DNA of 32,736 nt from CAZZDK01 sp964652235 (lineage in GTDB: Bacteria; Pseudomonadota; Alphaproteobacteria; UBA9219). The notes under the pieces are model-generated. The model saw nothing but the letters and a program-made list of their open reading frames with translations. It did not search any database and had not been told where the DNA came from. A program made the position numbers and the translations under genes. Where the stretch lies: positions 1 through 32,736 of the forward strand of contig CAZZDK010000020.1 in assembly GCA_964652235.1 (NCBI GenBank). The letters are read 5' to 3'. How positions within the stretch are numbered: the first letter of the stretch is position 1; each line of letters starts with the position of its first letter. This document shows, piece after piece, positions 26,364 to 32,736 of this stretch.

Positions 26364-26834
26364 ATGGCTAAAGCCGCACCCGGAAAAGCGAACGAAAAGG
26401 CCGCCATGGCCAGGCAGCTCGCGCTGATTTTGAGCGACACCTACGTTCTCGCCGTCAAAACCCACGGCTATCATTGGAACGTGCGAGGGGAGAGCTTCGG
26501 CGCGCTTCACGCTCTGTTCGGGCAGCAGTACGAGGCGCTTTTGGCCGCCGCCGACGAAATCGCCGAGCGTATTCGCGCCCTCGGCCTCATGCCCGACGGC
26601 AGCATGGATTCCTTTCTGCAAAACACCGTCATCAGGGAGGCCGGACCAAAGCCTCTCACGGCCAAGGCGATGCTCAAGGACCTTGCGGATTCCCACAAGC
26701 TTCTACGGGATCGTCTGGCCGAGGCCGAAGAGCTGGCCGACGAAATCGACGACGTGGTGACGCAGGACATGATGGTCTCGCGCATGGCCGCGCACGAGAA
26801 AACCATATGGATGCTGCGTAGCCACCTTGTTTGA
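26364..26834 (+). CDS. dps: Dps family DNA-binding ferritin-like protein
   Basis: Dps forms a 12-mer shell that oxidises and stores iron with H2O2 and protects DNA during starvation or oxidative stress. The ferroxidase-site pattern is present: THGYHWNVRGESF, LHALFGQQY and AADEIAERIRALG. The N-terminus is Lys/Ala-rich (KAAPGKANEK), which may bind DNA. 156 residues is normal. AAGGAGG sits just before ATG 26364. The stop overlaps the next gene's start. Confidence 0.95.
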   Translation: MAKAAPGKANEKAAMARQLALILSDTYVLAVKTHGYHWNVRGESFGALHALFGQQYEALLAAADEIAERIRALGLMPDGSMDSFLQNTVIREAGPKPLTAKAMLKDLADSHKLLRDRLAEAEELADEIDDVVTQDMMVSRMAAHEKTIWMLRSHLV

Positions 26835-27900
26835 GCCTTCTTTCTCCCGCCTGGCCGTGGCCCTTTCCGGCGGCGTGGACAGCGCCGTGGCCGCCGCTCT
26901 TTTGCAAGAGCGCGGCCACGATGTTTTCGGCCTCACGATGCTTTTGAAAGAGGGCGACGCGCCGGACGACGCCGCGCGCGTGGCGGAATCTTTGAAGATT
27001 CCTCTGCGCGTTCTGGACCTGCGCGCGCGGTTTGCGTCTTGCGTCGTCGAGCCTTTCGTCGATTCCTATCTGCGCGGCGAAACGCCCAACCCTTGCGTGC
27101 ATTGCAACCGCTGCCTCAAGTTCGGCGACCTGATGAAGGCTGCGCGGGCGCTCGGCGCGACGGCGCTCGCCACCGGCCATTACGCCAGGCGGCTTGAGAC
27201 GCCCGAAGGGCCGCAGCTTCACGCGGGCGCGGACCCCGCGCGGGACCAGAGCTATTTCCTTTTCGATCTTTCAAGAGAGCAGCTCGATTTCCTGCGTCTG
27301 CCGCTCGGCGGGATGACAAAGGAAGAAGCGCGCCGCCATGCCGCCGCGCGCGGCCTGCCCGTGGCCGCCAAGCCCGACAGCCAGGATATTTGTTTCGTTC
27401 CGGGCGGCGATTACGCCGCCTTTCTCGAAAAACGACGCCCCGGCGCGGCCAAACCCGGCGATATTACGGACGAGGAGGGGCGCGTCCTGGGGCGGCACGA
27501 GGGCCTCGTCCGTTTTACGGTGGGGCAGCGGCGCGGCCTCAACATCGGCGACCGCAAGGGCGACCAGAACGAACCTTTGTTCGTTTTGCGGCTCGACGCG
27601 GAGAAAAACCGCGTGATCGTCGGCCCCCGCGGGCGCCTCGCTGCGCGTTCTGTTTTTCTTCGCGATGTGAACTGGATCGCGCCCGACGTGAAAGCGCCGG
27701 AAGAAGAGGGACTTGCCGTTACGGTCCGTCTGCGGTCAACCCAGCCGCCCGCGCCCGCGACGTTCTTTCTGAACGCCCAAACGCGCGAGGGGCGCCTTGC
27801 CCTCGACGAACCGGCCTATGGCGTCGCGCCCGGACAGGCGGGCGTGATTTACCACGACTCCCGCGTGCTGGGGGGCGGGTGGATCGGGGGAGGGGGATAG
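26827..27900 (+). CDS. mnmA: tRNA-specific 2-thiouridylase MnmA
   Basis: MnmA adds the 2-thio group to U34 of tRNA-Lys, Glu and Gln using ATP and sulfur relayed from IscS. PP-loop motif SGGVDS is near residue 14. The first active Cys is in NPCVHCN and the second in SQDICF, so both catalytic Cys are present. GHYAR, RDQSYFLF and FTVGQRRGLNIG are typical. About 357 residues, with a Gly-rich last few residues. The best start is TTG 26827, inside the end of dps by eight bases; no ATG precedes the SGGVDS region. It ends in TAG. Confidence 0.94.
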   Translation: MFEPSFSRLAVALSGGVDSAVAAALLQERGHDVFGLTMLLKEGDAPDDAARVAESLKIPLRVLDLRARFASCVVEPFVDSYLRGETPNPCVHCNRCLKFGDLMKAARALGATALATGHYARRLETPEGPQLHAGADPARDQSYFLFDLSREQLDFLRLPLGGMTKEEARRHAAARGLPVAAKPDSQDICFVPGGDYAAFLEKRRPGAAKPGDITDEEGRVLGRHEGLVRFTVGQRRGLNIGDRKGDQNEPLFVLRLDAEKNRVIVGPRGRLAARSVFLRDVNWIAPDVKAPEEEGLAVTVRLRSTQPPAPATFFLNAQTREGRLALDEPAYGVAPGQAGVIYHDSRVLGGGWIGGGG

Positions 27901-27914
27901 GCGGTGAGGACCCC

Positions 27915-27937
27915 CCGGGTTATACCTTAGAACCCGG
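27915..27937 (+). terminator. Possible terminator hairpin after mnmA
   Basis: CCGGGTT (27915-27921) pairs with AACCCGG (27931-27937) around a 9-base loop, 14 bases after the mnmA stop. There is no real U-run, so it is a weak candidate. Confidence 0.4.
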
Positions 27938-27982
27938 ATTCCAATCTCCCGTATTTTGGGAAAATATGTTAGCCTTGATCCC

Positions 27983-28258
27983 ATGATCGGGAAAATGTTA
28001 GCCAAAACGCTCAGCTACGGCGCAATGCATATGGGCATTGCGATTGCTGTGGCCTATGCTCTGAGCGGTGATTGGACTGTGGCGCTGGCGATCGGCCTGG
28101 TCGAGCCGTGCGTCCAAACAATCGCTTTTTTCTTCCACGAACAGGCCTGGCACAGGATTGAGCGCCGCAGGCACCAAAAAGACCACCACGACAGCGTAAT
28201 CGACAGCGTTTCGCCCGCGACGCGCATCGTGGAAAAGATCATTCGAGGCGACAAATAG
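27983..28258 (+). CDS. DUF2061 small membrane protein
   Basis: 91 residues with two hydrophobic segments (about 16-34 and 40-55). The family-like pattern is KTLSYGAMHMGIAIAVAYALSGDWTVALAIGLVEP...FFFHEQAWHRI. DUF2061 proteins have no assigned function. The start is either ATG 27983 or ATG 27995, four codons later; neither has a strong Shine-Dalgarno. Just upstream a short sequence (AAAATATGTTAGCC) is nearly repeated at the start codon (AAAATGTTAGCC). It ends in TAG. After it the base composition drops. Confidence 0.78.
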   Translation: MIGKMLAKTLSYGAMHMGIAIAVAYALSGDWTVALAIGLVEPCVQTIAFFFHEQAWHRIERRRHQKDHHDSVIDSVSPATRIVEKIIRGDK

Positions 28259-28303
28259 GAAATGCAACGGACAAATCAGACAAGAACCGTTTATCACGGG
28301 CAA

Positions 28304-29026
28304 TCAACCAACAATATGCTCTATAACCGCACTCAAAGACGTTGCCCCAACGGGATCATCGGCAACAATTTTTCCCTGTTTCATTACAATAATACGGTCA
28401 GCCACAGCAAAAACATCATTCAGGCGGTGGCTAACCAAAACAACGGCGCGGCCTTGTCCTTTCTGCTGGCGAATCAGATTAAGCACTTGTTCGACCTCAC
28501 GTGCCGCCAATGCAGCTGTCGGCTCATCGAGCAACAAGACTTTGGGGTTGAATAACAGGGCGCGGGCAATGGCAACGGCTTGTTGTTGCCCTCCCGATAA
28601 AAGCCCTACGGCTTTGTTTAAGTCGGGGATGGTCACGCCGAGGCGGTCAAGTTCGGCCTTTGCCTGCTTTCGCATGGCGGTTCGGTTCAAAAAGCAGAAC
28701 CATGTGCGCGTTAACTCGCGCCCAAGGTAAAGATTTGTGACAACATCGTGTTGTTTGGCAACGGCGAGGTCTTGGTAAACCATTTCAATGCCACGCCGAC
28801 GATGTTCTGATGCAGACATTTTTATGAGTTCTTGGCCGTCGAGCTTGATGTTTCCTTCGTCTGGCGCATGAATCCCCGCGATAAGTTTTAGAAGGGTTGA
28901 TTTCCCCGCGCCGTTATCGCCGACAATCGCTGTCACTTGCCCATTATCGAAATGCGTACTAATGCGCTTCAGCACCTCGATTGCGCCAAAGGATTTTGAA
29001 ATATTGTCGAGGGTAAGACCGCTCAT
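28304..29026 (-). CDS. Sugar-type ABC importer ATP-binding protein (single ATPase domain)
   Basis: 240 residues with one nucleotide-binding domain: Walker A GDNGAGKST near residue 36, Q-loop MVYQDLAVAK, signature LSGGQQQAVAIARAL and Walker B VLLLDEPTAAL. Ribose-type importers usually have a fused double ATPase (about 500 residues); the single-domain form resembles FrcA of fructose importers, which would dimerise. ATG at 29024-29026 overlaps the permease stop (ATGA). It is the last gene of the operon. The sugar is not known. Confidence 0.92.
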   Translation of the reverse strand: MSGLTLDNISKSFGAIEVLKRISTHFDNGQVTAIVGDNGAGKSTLLKLIAGIHAPDEGNIKLDGQELIKMSASEHRRRGIEMVYQDLAVAKQHDVVTNLYLGRELTRTWFCFLNRTAMRKQAKAELDRLGVTIPDLNKAVGLLSGGQQQAVAIARALLFNPKVLLLDEPTAALAAREVEQVLNLIRQQKGQGRAVVLVSHRLNDVFAVADRIIVMKQGKIVADDPVGATSLSAVIEHIVG

Positions 29027-29973
29027 CGCCGATACCCCACGCGTGACAAGAAGGCCGCTCCCAACAACACAAGACCGACAAAAAGGATTTGATAATAAGT
29101 GCTCACGGCCAAAAGGTTTAGGCCGTTTTGCAGAACGCCAAGACAAAGAACACCAAGGACTGTGCCTGTTATCGTCGCACGTCCCCCGAATAAATTTGCC
29201 CCGCCGAGAATAACCGCCGTGATGGCAACCAACTCATAGCTTTGTCCGGCAGAGGGATCGCCGGAATTGGTACGCAACATGAATATAATCCCGGCCAGTC
29301 CCGAATACAGTCCCGCAAGCGTATAAATCTTCAGACGCAAAAGCGGGATCGCCAGCCCCATAGCTTCGGCAGTATAGGCATTATCACCGAATATCAATGT
29401 GTGAGCGCCGAACCGTGTTCTGGTCAGGATAATCCACGCCAAGAGAATGCCCAGCGCCAGTAAAGCAACCGACATGGATACACCGACGATTTGCCCTTGC
29501 CCTGATGAGATAACATCATCCGGTAGGCCATAGATTGGCATGCCCTTTGAGACGATGTAGGCCGCCGCGCGGGCGATGCTCATCATGCCCAAACTAACGA
29601 TGAAGCTTGGCGCTCTCGTAACGTTGATGAAGAAACCCGTTAAAAATCCACACAGCCCGCCAAGACCGATTGAAACGGGAATAGCTATAAGTGGAGGCCA
29701 ACCGCCCTTTTGCAATCCCCAAGCACATACTGTGCCGCAAAGAGCCATGACGGCGGCGGACGACAAATCAATCCCGCCGGAACCTATGACGAAAGTTGCC
29801 CCAATGGCAATCAGCCCGATAACCGCGCTCGCCGTAAGAATATTGTTGATGTTATCAAAGCCGAGAAAGTAAGGCGATGTAAACGAAAAGAACACGCCCA
29901 ACGCCGCCAGAAACAAGAGGCACTGCGCGAGATAAAGCCGACCCGGATTTTGGAAAGACAGCTTAACGGACAT
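29023..29973 (-). CDS. Sugar-type ABC importer permease (RbsC/FrcC-like)
   Basis: 316 residues with about eight to ten membrane helices. The IGATFVIGSGGIDLSSAAVMALCGTV segment is the hallmark of ribose/galactose-type permeases, and SYELVAITAVILGGANLFGGRATITGTVLG is the second conserved block. ATG at 29971-29973 overlaps the binding-protein gene by 11 bases. ATGs at 29994 and 30003 are alternatives, none with a clear Shine-Dalgarno, consistent with translational coupling. The downstream stop overlaps the ATPase start. Confidence 0.92.
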   Translation of the reverse strand: MSVKLSFQNPGRLYLAQCLLFLAALGVFFSFTSPYFLGFDNINNILTASAVIGLIAIGATFVIGSGGIDLSSAAVMALCGTVCAWGLQKGGWPPLIAIPVSIGLGGLCGFLTGFFINVTRAPSFIVSLGMMSIARAAAYIVSKGMPIYGLPDDVISSGQGQIVGVSMSVALLALGILLAWIILTRTRFGAHTLIFGDNAYTAEAMGLAIPLLRLKIYTLAGLYSGLAGIIFMLRTNSGDPSAGQSYELVAITAVILGGANLFGGRATITGTVLGVLCLGVLQNGLNLLAVSTYYQILFVGLVLLGAAFLSRVGYRR

Positions 29974-30919
29974 ATTGCAGCAGGGGGTTGTCATTAGCTT
30001 CAATCATTTCCTTGGTCAATACCGGCGTCGGTGTGGCCTCGACAGGCTCTGTGGCTTTATAGTTGATAACATCCTTTGCTTTTTGTACCGCTCTCATGCC
30101 GATGTAGTAAGGCAACTGCGCTACGCTAGCCGTCAGCGTTCCCGCTAATATAGCCTTGCGGCCATCAGCAGTACCATCGACCCCTATAATCATTGCATGT
30201 TTCTGCCGTCTCGTAGATCGTAAGGCTTCCACTGCTCCGAGAGCCATTTGATCATTCGCGGTATAAATAACATCAATCTTTTGTTCGCGTTGCAAAAAAT
30301 CAGCAACGATGTTCATCGCCTTCAGTCGATCCCAGTCAGCTGAAATTGAGGCTACGACATAAGCCTTAGGTAGAAGACTCGCCACACCATCCTTAAATCC
30401 GCCAACTCGTTTATTGCCCGGGACGCTGCCAACGCTTCCCTCTAAAATAAGAATCTTCAAATCCTGTTTTGAGGCAATCCTCGCAAGGTATTCGGCTGCC
30501 GTTTTGCCAATGAGGTAATTGTCGGACCCTACGGAAAAGGCCAAATTAAACCCTGCCTTTTGGGCATCTTTTGGCAGGATATTGGCATCCATATCTGCAA
30601 CGATAACGCCCCGCGCGGTTGCTTCTTTCATGCAAGAAACGCCTATTGCAGATGTAACCGAAGAAATTGCAAGAAATAGAGGGCGCGTCTCCAGAGCGGC
30701 CATACATACGTTCAATTGCTCTTCTGCTGCAGTCTCATTCTCAATTTGGTAGACTTTTGCTTTAATACCTTCTTTGCTCGCTGTTTCACTGATGCCATCG
30801 ACGACAGCTTGCCAATAGGGATTGTTCCTTGCCTTCAATATGTAGACGTAATCCCCTTCTGCAAAGGCAGGAACGGTTATGAAACTCAGCAACGTTGCAA
30901 TTAGAATGGCGCGTTTCAT
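29963..30919 (-). CDS. Sugar-binding periplasmic protein 1 (Peripla_BP_4-type)
   Basis: 318 residues with a Sec signal peptide (MKRAILIATLLSFITVPAFA, cleavage near 20). The ribose/galactose-binding fold is seen in ARNNPYWQAVVDGI, SDNYLIGKTAAEYLA, SISADWDRLKA, YTANDQMALGAVEAL and GVDGTADGRKA. Cys in LNVCMAAL and SCMKEA are both kept in the second binding protein and may form a disulfide. It shares about half its residues by eye with the next gene. It lies 12 bases after that gene's stop, the two ending identically in LQYVR. Confidence 0.92.
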   Translation of the reverse strand: MKRAILIATLLSFITVPAFAEGDYVYILKARNNPYWQAVVDGISETASKEGIKAKVYQIENETAAEEQLNVCMAALETRPLFLAISSVTSAIGVSCMKEATARGVIVADMDANILPKDAQKAGFNLAFSVGSDNYLIGKTAAEYLARIASKQDLKILILEGSVGSVPGNKRVGGFKDGVASLLPKAYVVASISADWDRLKAMNIVADFLQREQKIDVIYTANDQMALGAVEALRSTRRQKHAMIIGVDGTADGRKAILAGTLTASVAQLPYYIGMRAVQKAKDVINYKATEPVEATPTPVLTKEMIEANDNPLLQYVR

Positions 30920-30931
30920 GTTGCCCCCATT

Positions 30932-31912
30932 TTACCGGACATATTGCAGAACAGGATCCTTGTTATCCTGTATCAGCGCGCGAGTTAGCACGGGCGTCTG
31001 CGTTACCTCGCTGACCCCTGTTTTGTGATTGGTAACGGCATCAATAGCCAAGTCCACCGACCTCATGCCCATAAGGTAGGGCAACTGCGCAACCGAAGCA
31101 GTTAAATGTCCTTCGACAATCGCCTTGCGGGCATCCGCCGTGCCATCGACACCGATAATTTTTATCTGTGCCTCACGTCCCAAGTTCCGAACGGCCTCCG
31201 CAGCGCCGAGCGCCATTGTGTCATTTGCAGCGTAAATGATGTTGATATCAGGTTGTCGTTGCAGAATATCGAGTGTGATATTCATGGCCTTAAGGCGATC
31301 CCACTCTGCCGAAATCGAAGCCACAATTTTTGACTGGGGCAACAACTGCTGAATTTTTGTCTTAAATCCGTCCAACCTTTTCTGTCCGGGAACGCTTCCA
31401 GCCACCCCCTCGATAGCCAATATCTTCGGATCGGATTTTTCGGCGATGCTTTTTGCATATTTCGCGGCTTCTTCGCCGACAAGATAATTGTCAGACCCTA
31501 CCGAGAAAGCCATTTTAATTCCTGCCTTTTCCGCCTCGGCAACAGAAACGGTTGCATCAACATCGGCAACAATAATTCCTTTTGCCACGGCCTGCTTAAA
31601 ACATTGAATGCCGATGCTTGAGTTGAGCGAACCCATCACGATTATCTTCGGCTGGCGCATAAGCGCAGTAAGGCAGATATTCAATTCGCCTTTAGCATCC
31701 CGCCCATTCTGCGCTTCATAGATGATCGGGGTAATGCCTTTTGCCTTCGCCGCGTCTTTGATCCCGTCGCCCAGCGTGTTCCAATATGGGTTATCGTGCG
31801 CCGCGAGGATAAAAACATAACCGCCTTCTTGGGCTGCCGCGTTGCATGGCGCGTTCAGCGCACAAACAAGAGCCAGTGCCAAAATAAAAAGCTTGAGATT
31901 TGAGAAAGACAT
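30932..31912 (-). CDS. Sugar-binding periplasmic protein 2 (paralogue of protein 1)
   Basis: 326 residues from ATG 31910-31912 (signal peptide MSFSNLKLFILALALVCALNAPCNA, GAGGGC upstream). Longer in-frame starts up to 32104 would block the signal. Conserved features match the paralogue: HDNPYWNTLGDGI, LNICLTAL and QCFKQA (paired Cys), SVGSDNYLVGEEAAKYA, ISAEWDRLKAMN, YAANDTMALGAAEAV, GVDGTADARKA. It is the first gene of the importer operon, divergent from the gene at 32083. Two binding proteins for one permease suggest two related sugars, or a recent duplication. Confidence 0.92.
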   Translation of the reverse strand: MSFSNLKLFILALALVCALNAPCNAAAQEGGYVFILAAHDNPYWNTLGDGIKDAAKAKGITPIIYEAQNGRDAKGELNICLTALMRQPKIIVMGSLNSSIGIQCFKQAVAKGIIVADVDATVSVAEAEKAGIKMAFSVGSDNYLVGEEAAKYAKSIAEKSDPKILAIEGVAGSVPGQKRLDGFKTKIQQLLPQSKIVASISAEWDRLKAMNITLDILQRQPDINIIYAANDTMALGAAEAVRNLGREAQIKIIGVDGTADARKAIVEGHLTASVAQLPYLMGMRSVDLAIDAVTNHKTGVSEVTQTPVLTRALIQDNKDPVLQYVR

Positions 31913-32082
31913 TGCGCCCTCGGCGATTCGTTTAAGAAGTGAGCAAACTATAGCCACTAAACGCTCAGAACGAAAAGCCCCAAACGCAACGCCATGAAAG
32001 AGAACGCCCCAATACGCCTTGGCGAATATCTTTTTTTGGCCTAATCTAAGGGCAACGCTTTCCCTCGCTTCCCGACTTTGCC

Positions 32083-32694
32083 ATGACAACACCCCTCTAC
32101 CCAACTTTCAGAAAACGGATAGAAGACGCGATACTTGCGCTAGACAAAAATCAGGTCACACCTTGGGCTTTTCTCAATTCTGGCAAACCATTTCAGGTCA
32201 AAACTTGCGACAACACGCTCATCTCTTATCAGGGAATAGCCTTCGAAGGCTCACCGGAGACTGTCTTCTGGTCAAGGTACATCGAACCTTTTCTTGAGAA
32301 ACTTTGCATGGAAGAAATCTCTGCGGCTGTGACGATGGCAAAAGAGAGGGGCGTCGATGGCGTTGAGCTTTTGTCGGAGGTTCAGTCTTTATTTCTGGGT
32401 GGGTTTGCAAAAGTGTATGCAAGAATGGCAGCCATTGACAGGCGCCTTCGGGGGCGTGGCTTTCCCGAGAAAACTCAACCCCGATCAACCGCCGCAGAAC
32501 AAGCAAAGATGAGCGCATTTCTGCAAGAGTACATAGATGCCGAAAAAACCATGTGGGTATCGGTACAGGCGAAAGATGGCGGCAATGGCGAGAAACGCAT
32601 TCGTGTTCGGATTCCCCCCAACCCCCTAACCCTTGACTTGCAGAGCCTTTTGGTCCTATCTCTCTCCCCCTCGCAAAGAGAGGTGGCAGCGTAG
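32083..32694 (+). CDS. Unrecognised protein whose 3' end runs into a repeat and the tRNA-Met gene
   Basis: 203 residues; I recognise no family. The body (about 1-165) is a normal mix of charged and hydrophobic residues with helical stretches (LEKLCMEEISAAVTMAKERG, FLQEYIDAEKTMWV). The last about 26 residues (PPNPLTLDLQSLL...) are translated from Pro/Leu-rich intergenic DNA like element 2, and the stop TAG at 32692-32694 is the U8/A9 region of the tRNA. The true C-terminus was probably lost. ATG 32083 is reasonable. Composition matches the lower-GC island. Confidence 0.6.
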   Translation: MTTPLYPTFRKRIEDAILALDKNQVTPWAFLNSGKPFQVKTCDNTLISYQGIAFEGSPETVFWSRYIEPFLEKLCMEEISAAVTMAKERGVDGVELLSEVQSLFLGGFAKVYARMAAIDRRLRGRGFPEKTQPRSTAAEQAKMSAFLQEYIDAEKTMWVSVQAKDGGNGEKRIRVRIPPNPLTLDLQSLLVLSLSPSQREVAA

Positions 32695-32736
32695 CTCAGC
32701 GGTAGAGCAGGGGAATCATAATCCCTTGGTCGGGGG
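32685..32736 (+). tRNA. tRNA-Met (anticodon CAT), 3' part beyond the window
   Basis: The 5' acceptor strand is GGCAGCG, then TA, D arm GCTC-AGCGGTA-GAGC, anticodon stem GGGGA/TCCCT with loop ATCATAA giving CAT, and the T stem begins GGGGG at the edge. The anticodon stem lacks the GGG/CCC initiator pattern and the first base is G, so it reads as elongator tRNA-Met; a lysidine-type tRNA-Ile(CAT) cannot be fully excluded. The right edge cuts it. Confidence 0.9.

Overview
This window is a GC-rich (roughly 60% by eye) bacterial chromosome segment, most likely from an alphaproteobacterium. The inference rests on gene types and order: an inositol-monophosphatase-type histidinol-phosphatase, a stand-alone prephenate dehydratase with an ESYL-type ACT motif, ftsE-ftsX-DUF218-plsC beside an MJ0042 zinc-ribbon/DUF3426 gene, and a CpdR-like single receiver. 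I cannot name the genus.

Layout. 1-561 holds the end of an unrecognised minus-strand gene. 793-6042 carries housekeeping and biosynthetic genes: lepA, panD, pheA (minus), a histidinol-phosphatase gene broken by an in-frame amber codon, and a UPF0104-like membrane protein overlapping it. 6356-13186 looks like an accessory envelope/carbohydrate block: a PIG-L deacetylase, a DxD-type glycosyltransferase, a GT4 glycosyltransferase, a secreted alpha/beta-hydrolase-like protein that seems to have lost its catalytic residues, a PfkB-family kinase and a two-domain deaminase whose second half looks dead. 13445-13521 is tRNA-Arg(ACG) beside duplicated and inverted copies of its own 3' end. 13659-17938 is a tight hydrogenase-maturation operon, hypB-hypF(short)-hypC-hypD-hypE, in which HypF is reduced to its Kae1-like domain. 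18129-20206 (minus) is DUF3426/zinc ribbon, CpdR-like and galU, diverging from ftsE-ftsX-ydcF-like-plsC (20337-23228). Next come a small secreted protein with an RDY repeat, dut, a Cache chemoreceptor, dps, mnmA and a DUF2061 protein.

28304-32694 has clearly lower GC and different base use. It encodes a complete sugar-type ABC importer with two tandem paralogous binding proteins, plus one orphan gene whose stop codon lies inside the elongator-type tRNA-Met at the right edge. It is probably a transferred island next to a tRNA.

The most unusual structure is in the gaps between genes. Five intergenic regions share modular repeats. One module is an imperfect inverted element with CATTGCGAGG-type ends. 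The other is a GGACCCCTCACCT...AAGGGGAGAGGG element that encloses a hairpin whose shape is kept while its sequence changes. Both kinds are bordered by G-rich heptads on the left and, in three of the five, by matching C-rich heptads on the right, so these behave like composite units with heptad terminal inverted repeats. One heptad array shows a 28-bp higher-order repeat.
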